Source of the DNA: JACVRW01 sp963771715
Lineage (GTDB): Bacteria > Actinomycetota > Thermoleophilia > Solirubrobacterales > Thermoleophilaceae
Assembly: GCA_963771715.1 (NCBI GenBank)
Contig: CAVYUQ010000004.1
Coordinates: 1-64,000 of the forward strand
Length of the DNA: 64,000 nucleotides
Reading direction: 5' to 3'
Positions 25,550-35,232 of this stretch are shown one piece after another (the first letter of the stretch is position 1; each line of letters starts with the position of its first letter). Both the position numbers and the translations under genes were made by a program. The notes under the pieces were generated by a model. It was given only the letters and a program-made list of their open reading frames with translations. It was not told where the DNA came from and ran no database searches.

Positions 25550-28355
25550 CGCCACCGTCCCCGCCATCACCGCAGCCGGTGATGGGGTCAGTGTGGGGAG
25601 GCGCTTTACGGAGGCCGGCGTGAGCCCGTTCGACGCCGTCGAGTGGGAGATCCGCGATGCCCTGATCGGCGATCCCGAGAGCCCGGCGTTCGAGCAGGAG
25701 CGGGTCGAGTTCCCGAAGAGCTGGTCGCAGAACGCCACCAACATCGTGGCCCAGAAGTACTTCCGCGGGCGCATGGACTCGGCCGAGCGCGAGAGCTCGG
25801 TCAAGCAGATGATCGGCCGCGTCGCCGGCACGATCGCCGAGTGGGGTCGCGAGGGCGGCTACTTCGCGAGCGAGGACGACGCCCAGGCGTTCAACGACGA
25901 GCTCACCCACATCCTTCTTCACCAGATGGCGGCGTTCAACTCGCCGGTCTGGTTCAACGTGGGCTTCGAGGAGAGCCCGCAGTGCTCCGCCTGCTTCATC
26001 CTCTCGGTCGAGGACACGATCGAGTCGATCCTCGACTGGAACACCAAGGAGGGCATGATCTTCCGCGGCGGCTCCGGCTCCGGGATCAACCTGTCGAGGA
26101 TCCGCGGCTCGAAGGAGCACCTCTCGAAGGGCGGGCTCGCGTCGGGCCCGGTGAGCTTCATGCGCGGCGCCGACGCCTGGGCCGGCACGATCAAGTCGGG
26201 CGGCAAGACGCGTCGCGCGGCCAAGATGGTCGTGCTGGACGTGGACCACCCGGACGTCCTCGACTTCATCTGGTGCAAGGCGCGCGAGGAGGAGAAGGCG
26301 ATGGCCCTCCGCGACGCCGGCTTCGACATGCGGCTCGACTCCGAGGCGTTCGCCTCGATCCAGTACCAGAACGCGAACAACTCGGTGCGCGTGACCGACG
26401 AGTTCATGGAGCGCGCCGAGCGCGGCGACTCCTGGGAGCTGAAGGCGCGCGTGGACGACGGCGCGAACGAGATCGTCGACGCGAAGGACGTGCTGAACCA
26501 GATCGCCGACGCCGCCTGGCGCTGCGCCGATCCGGGCGTGCAGTACGACACGACCATCAACGAGTGGCACACCTGCCCGAACTCGGGCCGGATCAACGCG
26601 TCGAACCCGTGCTCGGAGTACATGCACGTGGACGACTCGGCCTGCAACCTGGCGTCGCTCAACCTCATGACGTTCCGGCGCGCGGACGGCACGTTCGACG
26701 TCGAGGCGTTCGAGCACGCGGTCGACGTCGTGATCCTCGCGCAGGAGATCGTGGTCGGCCCGTCGAGCTACCCGACCGAGGAGATCGGCAAGAACGCGCG
26801 CGCGTTCCGCCAGCTCGGCATGGGCTACGCGAACCTGGGCGCGCTGCTGATGGCGAACGGCCTCGCGTACGACTCCGACGAGGGCCGCGCGATCTGCGCC
26901 GCGATCACCGCGCTGATGACCGGCCGCGCCTACCGCACCTCGGCCGAGGTGGCCGGCGCGCTCGGGCCGTACGAGCGCTACGAGGAGAACCGCGACCCGC
27001 ACAACCACGTGATGCGCAAGCACCGCAGCGCGGCGTACGAGATCGACGACTCGCTGGTGGTCGACTCGGCGCTGCTCGGCGCCGCCCGCCGGGCGTGGGA
27101 CGAGGCCGTGGAGATCGGCGAGCGCAACGGCTACCGCAACGCGCAGGCCACGGTGCTCGCCCCCACCGGGACGATCTCGTTCCTGATGGACTGCGACACC
27201 ACCGGCATCGAGCCCGACTTCTCGCTCGTCAAGTTCAAGGAGCTGGTGGGCGGCGGGCAGATGACGATCGTGAACCAGACCGTGCCGCTGGCGCTCGAGA
27301 CGCTCGGCTACTCAGCTGAGGAGATCGAGGCGATCGAGGCGCACCTGGCGGAGAGCGGGACGATCGTCGGGGCGCCCGGCCTGCGCGACGAGCACCTGCC
27401 GGTGTTCGACGTGGCCGTGGGCGAGCGGGCGATCGCGGCGATGGGCCACGTGAAGATGATGGCCGCGGCGCAGCCGTTCCTCTCGGGCGCGATCTCGAAG
27501 ACGGTGAACCTGCCCGAGTCGGTCACGGTCGAGGACATCGCCGAGGTCTACACCGAGGCCTGGAAGCTCGGCCTGAAGGCGCTCGCGATCTACCGCGACG
27601 GCTCGAAGACGGCGCAGGCGCTCAAGACCGACGGCGGCACGAAGACGGCCGAGGAGGCCGAGGCCGCCGCGGCGATCGAGCCGGCGCGGCCGGTGCGCCG
27701 CCGGATGCCGACCGAGCGCCAGTCGCTCACGCACAAGTTCTCGATCGGCGGCCACGAGGGCTACATCACGGCCGGCGAGTACGAGGACGGCTCGATCGGC
27801 GAGATCTTCCTGACCGACATCGGGAAGGAGGGCTCGACGATCAAGGGCATGATGAACGCGTTCGCCACGGCGATCTCGATCGGGCTCCAGTACGGCGTGC
27901 CGCTCGAGACCTTCGTGCGCAAGTTCGCGTACGTGCGCTTCGAGCCGGAGGGGATCACGCGCAACCCGGAGATCCCGTTCGCGAAGTCGATGCCCGACTA
28001 CATCATGCGCTGGCTGGCCTCCCGCTACGGCGACGCCGACCTTCACGAGGAGCTCGGCATCCTCACCGCCGAGATCCGCGCCCGCAAGGCGGGCGAGGCG
28101 GCGGCGATGCGAGGCGACACGGCGGGCCCGCCCGCCTCGGAGGCCGAGCGGCAACGGCGGCAACGGCGGCAACGGCCACTCGACGCGACCGCGAAGCCCG
28201 CGGCGGCGGCGATGACCGACGAGCCGCCGACGGTCCCGGCGAAGCTCCAGGGCCTGGAGCTGGGCCCGGCCTGCGCGATGTGCGGAGGCATGATGCAGCG
28301 AACCGGCTCGTGCTACACGTGCTCGAGCTGCGGGAACAACACCGGCTGCGGCTGA
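25533..28355 (+). CDS. nrdJ: vitamin B12-dependent (class II) ribonucleotide reductase
   Basis: Reduces ribonucleotides to deoxyribonucleotides with adenosylcobalamin, with or without oxygen. The 940-residue single chain begins at ATG 25533 after AGGAGAGG. Active-site motifs include NSPVWFNVG, the Cys of NPCSE, and GGGSGINLS-like RGGSGSGINLSR. A TSCPD domain (HKFSIGGHEGYITAGEY) follows near 730, and the C-terminus carries a Cys-rich ribbon (CAMCGGMM, CYTCSSCG) that shuttles electrons or binds zinc. It overlaps nrdR and shares its promoter. No class I or III reductase is seen in the window. Confidence 0.95.
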   Translation: MSDSRNATVPAITAAGDGVSVGRRFTEAGVSPFDAVEWEIRDALIGDPESPAFEQERVEFPKSWSQNATNIVAQKYFRGRMDSAERESSVKQMIGRVAGTIAEWGREGGYFASEDDAQAFNDELTHILLHQMAAFNSPVWFNVGFEESPQCSACFILSVEDTIESILDWNTKEGMIFRGGSGSGINLSRIRGSKEHLSKGGLASGPVSFMRGADAWAGTIKSGGKTRRAAKMVVLDVDHPDVLDFIWCKAREEEKAMALRDAGFDMRLDSEAFASIQYQNANNSVRVTDEFMERAERGDSWELKARVDDGANEIVDAKDVLNQIADAAWRCADPGVQYDTTINEWHTCPNSGRINASNPCSEYMHVDDSACNLASLNLMTFRRADGTFDVEAFEHAVDVVILAQEIVVGPSSYPTEEIGKNARAFRQLGMGYANLGALLMANGLAYDSDEGRAICAAITALMTGRAYRTSAEVAGALGPYERYEENRDPHNHVMRKHRSAAYEIDDSLVVDSALLGAARRAWDEAVEIGERNGYRNAQATVLAPTGTISFLMDCDTTGIEPDFSLVKFKELVGGGQMTIVNQTVPLALETLGYSAEEIEAIEAHLAESGTIVGAPGLRDEHLPVFDVAVGERAIAAMGHVKMMAAAQPFLSGAISKTVNLPESVTVEDIAEVYTEAWKLGLKALAIYRDGSKTAQALKTDGGTKTAEEAEAAAAIEPARPVRRRMPTERQSLTHKFSIGGHEGYITAGEYEDGSIGEIFLTDIGKEGSTIKGMMNAFATAISIGLQYGVPLETFVRKFAYVRFEPEGITRNPEIPFAKSMPDYIMRWLASRYGDADLHEELGILTAEIRARKAGEAAAMRGDTAGPPASEAERQRRQRRQRPLDATAKPAAAAMTDEPPTVPAKLQGLELGPACAMCGGMMQRTGSCYTCSSCGNNTGCG

Positions 28356-28466
28356 GCCGAAACTGTCCACGCTCCTGGGGCGACTGCTGCGCGAGCTTCC
28401 CGACCCTGAGCATGGGGACGACATCTGCGCGCTCGTGGCACGCCTCAGGCCTGAAGAGGGACCCGA

Positions 28467-29200
28467 CTAGAGCGGGTGGTCGTCGCAGCGGAGGGTGTGG
28501 ACCTCGATGCCGTCCGCCGGCACGCCGCCGCTCACCTGCGCCACGCGCTCGAGGAAGAACGCCCACATGTCGAGCTGCAGCTCGCGGGCGATGCCGAGCC
28601 GGTCGTAGAGGAAGTCGAAGACCCGGTCGCTGCTGCGCGCCCAGGACTCGATCTCGAAGACCAGCCGGTCGCCGTCGTCGCGGGCGCGGAACTCGATCTC
28701 GCCGGCCTCCATGTGCCCGCGAAGCGTGGCGAGGCGGAACGAGCGCTCACTCACGTCGATCACGCGCACGGGCCCGTTCCACGGGCCGGGTAGGCGCACG
28801 CGCATCTCCTCGCCCACCTCGATCGGCCGCGAGCTCTCCCGTCCGCGCTCGAAGCGGGCGATCTCGAGCGGGCAGGCCACGTTCGGGTCCGCGAGCACGA
28901 TCGACATGAGCTCGTCCGCATCAGCAGCGGGCGCTCGATGCTCACGCGGTAGCGGCGGCGGAACGCCGCTCCGGACCCGCCGGAGGGCCGCTGGAGGAGC
29001 TCGGGTTCGCCCGGGTGCTGGCGATCGTCCTCGGGGAAAGCCTCGATCGGCCAGCCACAGTTGGACTCCTCGTGGCGGATCTCGATCTCCCGCGAGAGCA
29101 TAGCGCCACGACGCGAAGGGGACGCCGACCACCCAGCCGACGGCCCGCTCGACAGGATTCAGGACCGCCCGCTCACAAGCGCGCTCGTATCCGTGTCCGC
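28467..29200 (-). pseudogene. DUF1990-like/SRPBCC-type protein A, frameshifted
   Basis: Three frames read in order: VERAVGWVVGVPFASWRYA; REIEIRHEESNCGW and FRRRYRVSIE; then LMSIVLADPNVACPLEIARF, GPWNGPVRVIDVSERSFRLA, EIEFRARDDGDRLVFEIESW and a C-terminal helix ending at 28467. The fold is helix-grip-like and I tentatively assign it to DUF1990. The upstream start could not be fixed. Homologous to the divergent gene at 29253. Confidence 0.5.
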
Positions 29201-29252
29201 GCCGAGCAAAACACAACAGGGTCGAAGCGACGCGTCCGGGTAGGAGGCCGGC

Positions 29253-29991
29253 ATGTCCGCTCAGCGCACGCATGGGTTGCGCAGCCGGCTCAGCCGGCGC
29301 TTCATGCGGCGGCTCGGCTGGCTCGTCGGCGCGCCGCTCGCCATCTTCCGCTTCCTGCGCCGAGAGATCCCGATCGTCGAGATCGATCCCGCCCGGCGCG
29401 GCGGCGTCCCGCTTGGCCACCGAGGATCCCGACACCGCGCACGAGCGGAACGGGATGACGGGGTGGGCCCGGTGGTGCATCGGCTGTACAGCGCCACCAT
29501 CCGCTGCACCGAAGCTGCCGGCCGAGCGGCTCCTCTCGATCATCGCGGCTGATCCAAACGTGATCGCGCCGTCGGAGGTGCTGCGCTTCGAGAAGGTCCG
29601 CGGCGAGCCGGGCAGCCTGCGGGAGGCCGACGAGCTTCTCATCCGGATGGCAGGGCCCGTGGAACGGGCCCGTGAAGGTCACCCGCCGCTGGGACGAGGG
29701 CTTCCGGCTCACCGCCACACGCGGGCACCCGCAGCTCGGCCAGGTCGAGATACGCTGCGCGACGAGGACGGCGGAATCGCCATGGAGATCCAGACGCGCG
29801 AGCGAGCCGCAGGCATGAGCTTCCACGCGCTCCAGCGGATCGGGCTGATCCGGCGGATGCAGACCTACACGTGGGCGGAGATGCTCGAGAACGCGGCACA
29901 GCTGGCCGGTGGACGGCCGCCCGACCGGATCACCGTCGCGGTCCTGGTCAGGCGGCACGCCCTGACGGTTCCCGGGCCGCGCCTCGGGTAG
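29253..29991 (+). pseudogene. DUF1990-like/SRPBCC-type protein B, frameshifted
   Basis: The ATG at 29253 follows GGAGG and gives RRLGWLVGAPLAIFRFLRRE, then GVGPVVHRLYS. Another frame has LLSIIAADPNVIAPSEVLRF, EKVRGEPGSLREADELLIRM, IAMEIQTRERAAGMSFHALQ and TWAEMLENAAQLAGGRPP. Segment by segment this matches the divergent gene at 28467-29200, so the two are paralogues back to back. Several shifts are needed, near 29430 and 29650-29750. Confidence 0.5.
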
Positions 29992-30019
29992 CGGCGCCGG
30001 ACACGAACAAGGAGCGCAG

Positions 30020-30481
30020 ATGACCGCGACAGTCGAGCAGACGATCGAAGTCAAGGTGCCGATCGAGACGGCCTACAACCAGTGGACTCAGTTCGAGGAG
30101 TTTCCCACTTCATGGAGGGGGTCGAGGAGGTCAAGCAACTCGACGACCGCCGGCTTCACTGGGTCGCCGAGTTCGGCGGCGCAGCGCCATGAGTGGGACG
30201 CGGAGATCGTCGAGCAGCATCCCGAGGAGCGCGTCGCCTGGCGCAACATCGACGGCAAGGACAATGCCGGCGTCGTGACCTTCCACAAGATCGACGACGG
30301 CACGACCCGCATCGCCGTGCAGATGGACTTCGTGCCCGAGGGGCTGAAGGAGAAGATCGGCGACGCTCTCGGCGTCCCCGACCGGCGCGTCAAGGGCGAC
30401 CTCGAGCGGTTCAAGGAGTTCATCGAGTCGCGCGGCCAGGAGACCGGCGCATGGCGCGGCGAGGTCCCCCGCGAGGGCTGA
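30020..30481 (+). CDS. SRPBCC (polyketide cyclase/START-like) family protein
   Basis: 153 residues, starting MTATVEQTIEVKVPIETAYN after an AAGGAG site. QWTQFEEFP, then HEWDAEIVEQHPEERVAWRN and VTFHKIDDGTTRIAVQMDF, mark the helix-grip fold. Residues about 29-53 are out of frame: the other frame there gives FMEGVEEVKQLDDRRLHWVA, the expected family sequence. One base is missing near 30104 and one is gained near 30178, so the ORF stays open while its middle is scrambled. Function unknown; ligand-binding is likely. Confidence 0.7.
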   Translation: MTATVEQTIEVKVPIETAYNQWTQFEEFPTSWRGSRRSSNSTTAGFTGSPSSAAQRHEWDAEIVEQHPEERVAWRNIDGKDNAGVVTFHKIDDGTTRIAVQMDFVPEGLKEKIGDALGVPDRRVKGDLERFKEFIESRGQETGAWRGEVPREG

Positions 30482-30492
30482 GCGGCGCGCCG

Positions 30493-31333
30493 GTGTCGAT
30501 CGGTGAGAACGCGCGCCGCGGACTGACGGGGCCCCGCCGGCTGGCGGTCGACGCCGCCGGATTCGCCATCGGTGGCGTGCTCGCGGGGCTGGCGGCGCTG
30601 AGGCGCGGCAAGGCGGTGCATCCGCATGGCGCGGTGTACGCAAGCGGAGCTCGTCGTGCCGAACGCCAACGACGGCGAGCTCGGGCGCACGGAGCTCTTC
30701 GGCAGCGCCGCCAGCCGCCCGGCGCTGGTGCGCTTCTCGCGGTCGCTCGGACTCCCGCGCCCGCTGCCGGACCTGCTCGGCATGTCGGTGCGGGTGCTCG
30801 ACGTGTACGGCGCCGGGCTCCACCAGGACTTTCTGATGGTGACCTCGGTCGACGCTCCGGTCGCTCCATCACCTGTTCGTGCCCGCCGGGCGACGTCCAG
30901 CAGCGGCCCTACAGCTCGTCACTTCCCTACCGGACGGGCGACCGGACCTTCCTCGTCGGCGCCCTTCCCCGCGCCGGACTCGCCCCGATTCGAGGACGGA
31001 AACGAGCTGGAGAGGCTGGCAGCGGCGGCGGCCACGGGCGAGCTCGTGTTCGATCTCGCGGTGGCCGAGGTGTGGGGACGCTTCCGCCCAGTGGCCGAGC
31101 TTCGCGTGGGGGATCCGCTCCCGCCCGAGGCCGACGCTCTCCGGTTCAACCCGTGGAACACCGGCGGCGGCCTGGAGCTGACGGGCTTCCTCAACCGCCT
31201 GCGGGACATCGCCTACCCGCTGTCCCAGCGCGCGTGGGGGCGCGAGCGACGGGCCGCTAGACCCGGCTCGGCGAGCACCGCGGCGGGCATGAGCAGGTAC
31301 TCGACGAAGAACAGGGCCCACACGCGCATGTAG
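30493..31333 (+). CDS. catalase-superfamily-like protein, frameshifted as read
   Basis: GTG 30493 gives a hydrophobic N-terminal segment (AGFAIGGVLAGLAALRRGKA) and HPHGAVY. The next frame continues AELVVPNANDGELG, RPALVRFSRSLGLPRPLPDL, LGMSVRVLD and QDFLMVTS, then another frame LFVPAGDVQQRPYSSSLPYR, and then VFDLAVAEVWGRFRPVAELR with ALRFNPWNTGGGLELTGFLN. The VRFSR-...-GMSVRV-...-QDFLM order recalls the catalase core, but without the usual His/Asn evidence the activity is uncertain. The frame ends inside the convergent prenyltransferase gene. Confidence 0.5.
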
Positions 31334-32201
31334 AAGCCGCCGAACGAGGCCGCGTCGCCGGGCTGGACCCGGACGCGCAAGGCGCCAGAGCGGCGGCGAG
31401 ACAGGCGAGGTGGCCGAGCGACGAGGACCCAGGGCGAGGCCGACTCGAGGGTAAGCGGGCCGAGCAGCGCCATGCCGAGGTAGCCGATCGGTCAGAGCGG
31501 CCATGCCGATGCTGAAGCGGCGCTCGGCCCAAGCCGCACGGTGAAGGTCGCGATGCGAAAGCGTCGGTCACCCTCCTCGTCGGGCACGTCCTTCAGAACC
31601 GCAATGGCAAACGAGAACGGGAGGACGAAGAGCGTCAGGGCGACGATCGGCCCCGGCAGCGGGCTCAGCTCGCCCCGGCCACCCAGCGAGTCGGCGAAGT
31701 GGAGATAGACGCCGACGTTCACCACACAGGCGCGTACGACGGAGATGCTGGCGGCCGCGGCCGCGGGGAAGCGCTTGAGGCGCAAGGGCGGGCGAGGAAT
31801 AAGCCGTGCCGATGGCGAGCGCCGCGCCCACGGCGGCGATCTCGACCCACCCCTGCGTGACGGCAAGACCGGCGGCCAGCACGCCGCAGCCGATCACGAG
31901 CCGCCGAGGCCGCGCGCAGGCTGAGCCGGCCGGCCGGGATCGGCAGCCACGGCTTGTTGATGCGATCGATCTCGACGTCCTCGCACTGGTTGAGGCCGAC
32001 GATGTAGACGTTGACCGCGGCGCCCGCGAGCACGGCCAGCGCGCAGGTCGGCGAGGCCGTCGCCGAGAGCCACCTCGGGCAGCTCGGCGGCGGCGATCAC
32101 GTAGATCCCGAGGATGCTGAGGTCGTGCCCACGAGCGTGTGCGGCCGCGAGAAGCGCCACAGCGTACCGGAGCGGCGAGCCACGCCGTGGGAGGCCGACA
32201 C
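31213..32201 (-). CDS. UbiA-family prenyltransferase, homogentisate prenyltransferase (VTE2-like); frameshifted as read
   Basis: Joins a prenyl diphosphate to an aromatic head group in the membrane. Reading across frames from GTG 32201 gives LWRFSRPHTLVGTT, LSILGIYVIAAAEL, then the first aspartate motif NQCEDVEIDRINKPWLPIPA, GTAYSSPPLRLKRFP, VVRACVVNVGVYLHF, the second motif KDVPDEEGDRRF and the C-terminal helices GGFYMRVWALFFVEYLLMP. NQxxDxxxDxxNKP, KDxxDxxGD and the LxLKRFP-VR-V-N-G-LHF block are hallmarks of homogentisate phytyltransferases rather than MenA or UbiA proper. At least four shifts. It is the last gene of the operon, 26 bp after the methyltransferase. Confidence 0.75.
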
Positions 32202-32227
32202 CGAGCCGTGTGCCCGCGGCGCGCACG

Positions 32228-33045
32228 CTACTCAGGCCGCCGCTGGCGCCGGGCGCGCAGGTGCAGGAAAAGGCCGACCGGCACGAAGGCGGCACCCAGC
32301 GAGCGAACCGGCGGCGAAGCGCAGCAGCCGCCGCGCCGTCCACGGCTCGCTCACGTCCTCGGCGGGCTCCGTGGACGGCGCGGTGGCGGCCCGGCGTCGC
32401 CGGCGCGGCCCGCGATGGCGAGGCGCGTACGCCGGCCTCACCGGAGCTGCCTCCCCACGGCGGCGCCAGCCGGAGCTCCTCGATCTCCTCGAAGCCGCGC
32501 GGCCTCGAACCAGCCGCGGTACTGGGCCTCCGTGGGAAAGAGCATCCAGGTGTCCGCCACGAGGCGCGCCAGCCGGCGCCGCGGCGGCAGCGGACCGACG
32601 ACAAGGACCGATCCCGCCGGGCCGCACCACCCGGTGTGCCTCGGCGATCGCGCGAGCCGGGTCGGGCCAGTACTCGATGCTGCCACAGGAGACGTAGCGG
32701 TCGAAGGAGTCGTCCGCGAACGGCAGCGCTTCGGCGTCGCCCACCAGCTTGCGGCAGTCGGCCAGCGTCTGGCTTGGCGTTCGCGCGGCGCAGCTGATCC
32801 GGGCTCTGGTCGAGCATGGTCACCGCCTTCGGCGTCCACGCTGCTCGACGATTCCGATCGGTGGAGAACCCCGTCCCCGCTCCGACGTCGAGCGTGTCGC
32901 AGACCGCGGTTGTCAAGGCGGCGAGCGCGAGCGCGCTGCTGCGCAGCTCCGGGGTCCAGAACAGCGGGTTCACCCAGCGGTCGTAGAGCGGCGAGACGAA
33001 GCGGTAGAACCAGTACGCCTCCTTCTTATGCTGGATCAGGCGCAT
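32228..33045 (-). CDS. MPBQ/MSBQ-type methyltransferase (VTE3-like); frameshifted as read
   Basis: A SAM methyltransferase that in tocopherol synthesis methylates the prenylated hydroquinone ring. ATG 33045 follows GGAGGAGG and gives MRLIQHKKEAYWFYRFVSPL, the specific VTE3 N-terminus, then DVGAGTGFST (SAM motif I), VTMLDQSPDQL, GDAEALPFADDSFDRYVSCG and SIEYWPDPARAIAEAHRVVR. A third frame gives VADTWMLFPTEAQYRGWFEA and the tail has a C-terminal membrane helix (AAFVPVGLFLHLRARR), the anchor known from plant and archaeal VTE3 types. About 270 residues joined, with five or more shifts. The start overlaps the end of the cyclase. Confidence 0.78.
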
Positions 33046-34040
33046 GGCTTGCCTCCTCCCCATGTGCTCGAGGGGGTCGCCGAACTCGAGACCGGCCAGC
33101 GGCGAGACGGCGTCGACGAGCATCCGCCGTCCCTCGATCCGGACGTCGCAGGCGCAAAGCTGGCCCGCCAGCACCTGCTGCGAGCGGAAATCCACTCGAC
33201 GCGCGTTGCCACGTCGGGCACAGGCAGCCGGTGCGGCTCCTCCCCGCCTGTCTCGCCCTCGAGCTCGAGCCGATGGCTGTGGGGCTCGCACCTGGACGCG
33301 CCAGCCGTGCGCGCCGACGGCTCACCCGAGCGCGGGCGAGCGGGGGAACGAAGCGCAGCACGCTGCTCGCCCAGCCGAACGTACCACCGCTGTCGGGGCC
33401 GGGCTCACACCGAGCACTGGGCAGCCGCCCGCCGGCGAAGGCCACGCCGACGTCAGTGTGCGGGAAGGCGTCGGCCTGGCCCCACCACCACCGCCCGCGA
33501 ACCCGGGGCCCCAGTTCTTCTCCGCATAGGCGCGGGCGCCCTCGAGCCGCAGCCGCCGGCCGCCGATGCAGGCCTCGCCCTCGACTCGGCCGCGAGCAGC
33601 ACGGGATGCCAGTACTGCGCGAGCCCGGGAACGACGCTGCCCGAGCCCGAGCGCGCCGAGAGCGCGGCGCGGCCACAGGACCCGAGGGTCGAAACCGGGC
33701 CTCGATCCACGCGTCGTCGCCCATTCGCACGCTCAACTCGTCGAGCGATCCTCGGAAGACAGTCGCCGGCCCGAGGCGCCGAAGCCGTCGGAGGTCGCCG
33801 GCGGCCGGCTCCAACGTTCGCATGGCGGAGAAAGCCCCGGGGTGAGCGGCCAGGCGACGGTCGCCCACGACCCGCCGCGACCCGCGACAGACGCCGCAGA
33901 GCCAGACGATCACCCACCCGGCCTCCGGATGAACGAGGCGCCAGTAGTAGCCCTCCATGGCGCGCGCCATGGTCGCGCGCCGGATCGCCGAAGGGCAGAT
34001 CGGCGCCCGTCCGGCGGTAGGCCGCCAACAGGCCGCTCAC
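33036..34040 (-). CDS. tocopherol cyclase (VTE1-like); frameshifted as read
   Basis: Would close the chromanol ring of a prenylated hydroquinone. From GTG 34040: AYRRTGADLPFGDP, then MEGYYWRLVHPEAGWVIVWL and CGVCRGSRR, then LGPATVFRGSLDELSVRMGD. Further frames give VVPGLAQYWHPVLL, then GARAYAEKNWGPGF and RWWWGQADAFPHTDVGVAFA. YAEKNWG plus WWWGQ is the signature of the tocopherol cyclase family (plant VTE1 has YAEKNWG...WFWVQ). The C-terminus has PHRLPVPDVA- and LAGLE-type strands. About 330 residues joined, with at least five shifts. The start overlaps the upstream membrane gene by three bases. Confidence 0.78.
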
Positions 34041-34665
34041 GGCATGACCGTACGGGCCGAGACGATACCGTCGGCGCCATCCGGCGGCTGCGTGCTCAGG
34101 CTCGAGCGGCGGAACAGGGCGCGCCTGAGCGGCGGGCGGCTGTGGTCGCGCTGAGCCATCAGCGCGTTGACGATCACGAGGCCGACCCCGGACGCGATGT
34201 TCGTCAGGCCGAGGCCGGCCAGGCTGCGTTGCGCCTTCGCGGCGGCGGGCGGCGTCTCCTGGGCGGGCTTCGTGCCGCGCTCGATCGGGACCGCTCCCTC
34301 CGGCTCCTGCCGAGCGAGGCGGGCGCCCTGCACGGCGCTCGCGATGCCGGTTCCGAGGGCCACGAGAGTGAGCCCGTCCTTGGCCATGGCCAGGCGACGC
34401 TCCTCCTCCGTGAGGCGATCCGGGCGGGTCTCGGTCACGCGCGAGGCGAACCAGCCGAGAGCCACCGAACCCAGCGGAGATCGCGTTGATGAGGTTGTAG
34501 CCGTTCCAGGCCGCGTTCACCACCTTGCCGCGTTCCCTCTTATCGTCGATCTTCGCGACGGCGGGGTTAAGGGCGAACTGTCCGTACATGCTGCCCCCCA
34601 AGCCAGCTGGCGAGGCCCCAATCGTGCGCCGCCCGGGCGCTTTGTGCGAGTGTGTCGTTGACCAT
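34037..34665 (-). CDS. conserved membrane protein heading the tocopherol-type operon; frameshifted as read
   Basis: ATG 34665 follows AAAGGAGA. The joined protein begins MVNDTLAQSARAAHDWGLAS, then MYGQFALNPAVAKIDDKRER and KVVNAAWNGYNLINAISAG, then VALGWFASRVTETRPDRLTE and helices TLVALGTGIASAVQGARLA and NIASGVGLVIVNALMAQ. About four membrane helices and 205 residues. Breaks are near 34606 (a run of six G) and 34470. It resembles an uncharacterised actinobacterial membrane family. Its stop overlaps the cyclase start, so it is likely co-translated with it. Confidence 0.6.
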
Positions 34666-34713
34666 AACGTTCTCCTTTCTCCCGCGCCGCTACCCGGACC
34701 GCGCCGGCGGAAC

Positions 34714-35183
34714 CTAAGTCGAGCGGTGCGGCGTCTTTACCTGAGGGCGTCGACGCCGTCGCGTGCTGCCCTCGCCATGCTCGAAGAAGTCCCACGCCTC
34801 GACAACGTTGCCTTCCGGATCCTTGAGAGTACAGGGACCGATCGCCGCCGTCGTGCTCGACCGGGCCCTCGTGCGGCACACCGCTCTCGCGTGAGCTCTG
34901 CGGACGAGCTCGGTCGAGCTGTCCGGGCCGGACCGAAAGCGCGAAGTGAACGTGGCGACCGCCCTCGTCGCCGAACTCCTTTGGGCCGCTCGACCAGAGA
35001 CCGAGTCGTGACGCGCTCGCCGCATTCGAGCCAGATTCGATCTGGCTGCCTGGACAGTTCGGTCCAGCCGAAGAGGTCTCGTGTAGAAGCCGGCGAGCTG
35101 CGGCTGGATCGCGCGCCTCGAGCGTCAACTCGACAGAACCCGCGAGTGAGGCCGCGCGTCCGTTCGATCGATCCTGGTTCCAC
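34714..35183 (-). pseudogene. VOC (glyoxalase/dioxygenase) superfamily protein, frameshifted
   Basis: Segments in several frames follow the order of one VOC module pair: SVELTLEARDPAAARRLL, DLFGWTELSRQPDRIWLE, LGLWSSGPKEFGDEGGRHVH, RARESGVPHEGPVEHDGGDR and KDPEGNVVEAWDFFEHG. The terminal DPEGN-x-VE is the classic metal-binding end of glyoxalase-fold proteins. At least three shifts. It is too short to be 4-hydroxyphenylpyruvate dioxygenase. Reaction unknown. Confidence 0.5.
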
Positions 35184-35232
35184 AATCGGTGGCCGTTACC
35201 CAGTGAGACCGGCGGAAAGCATTCAGGCCGCG

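Noticed and set aside
28356..28466. Short ORF after nrdJ (LSTLLGRLLRELPDPEHGDD and on to a TAG at 28470)
   Set aside because: No start codon or ribosome site other than CTG; too short to support.
34714..35183. VOC gene as the missing hydroxyphenylpyruvate dioxygenase of the tocopherol pathway
   Set aside because: It is about 130-150 residues, less than half the size of that enzyme, and lacks its C-terminal helix region.
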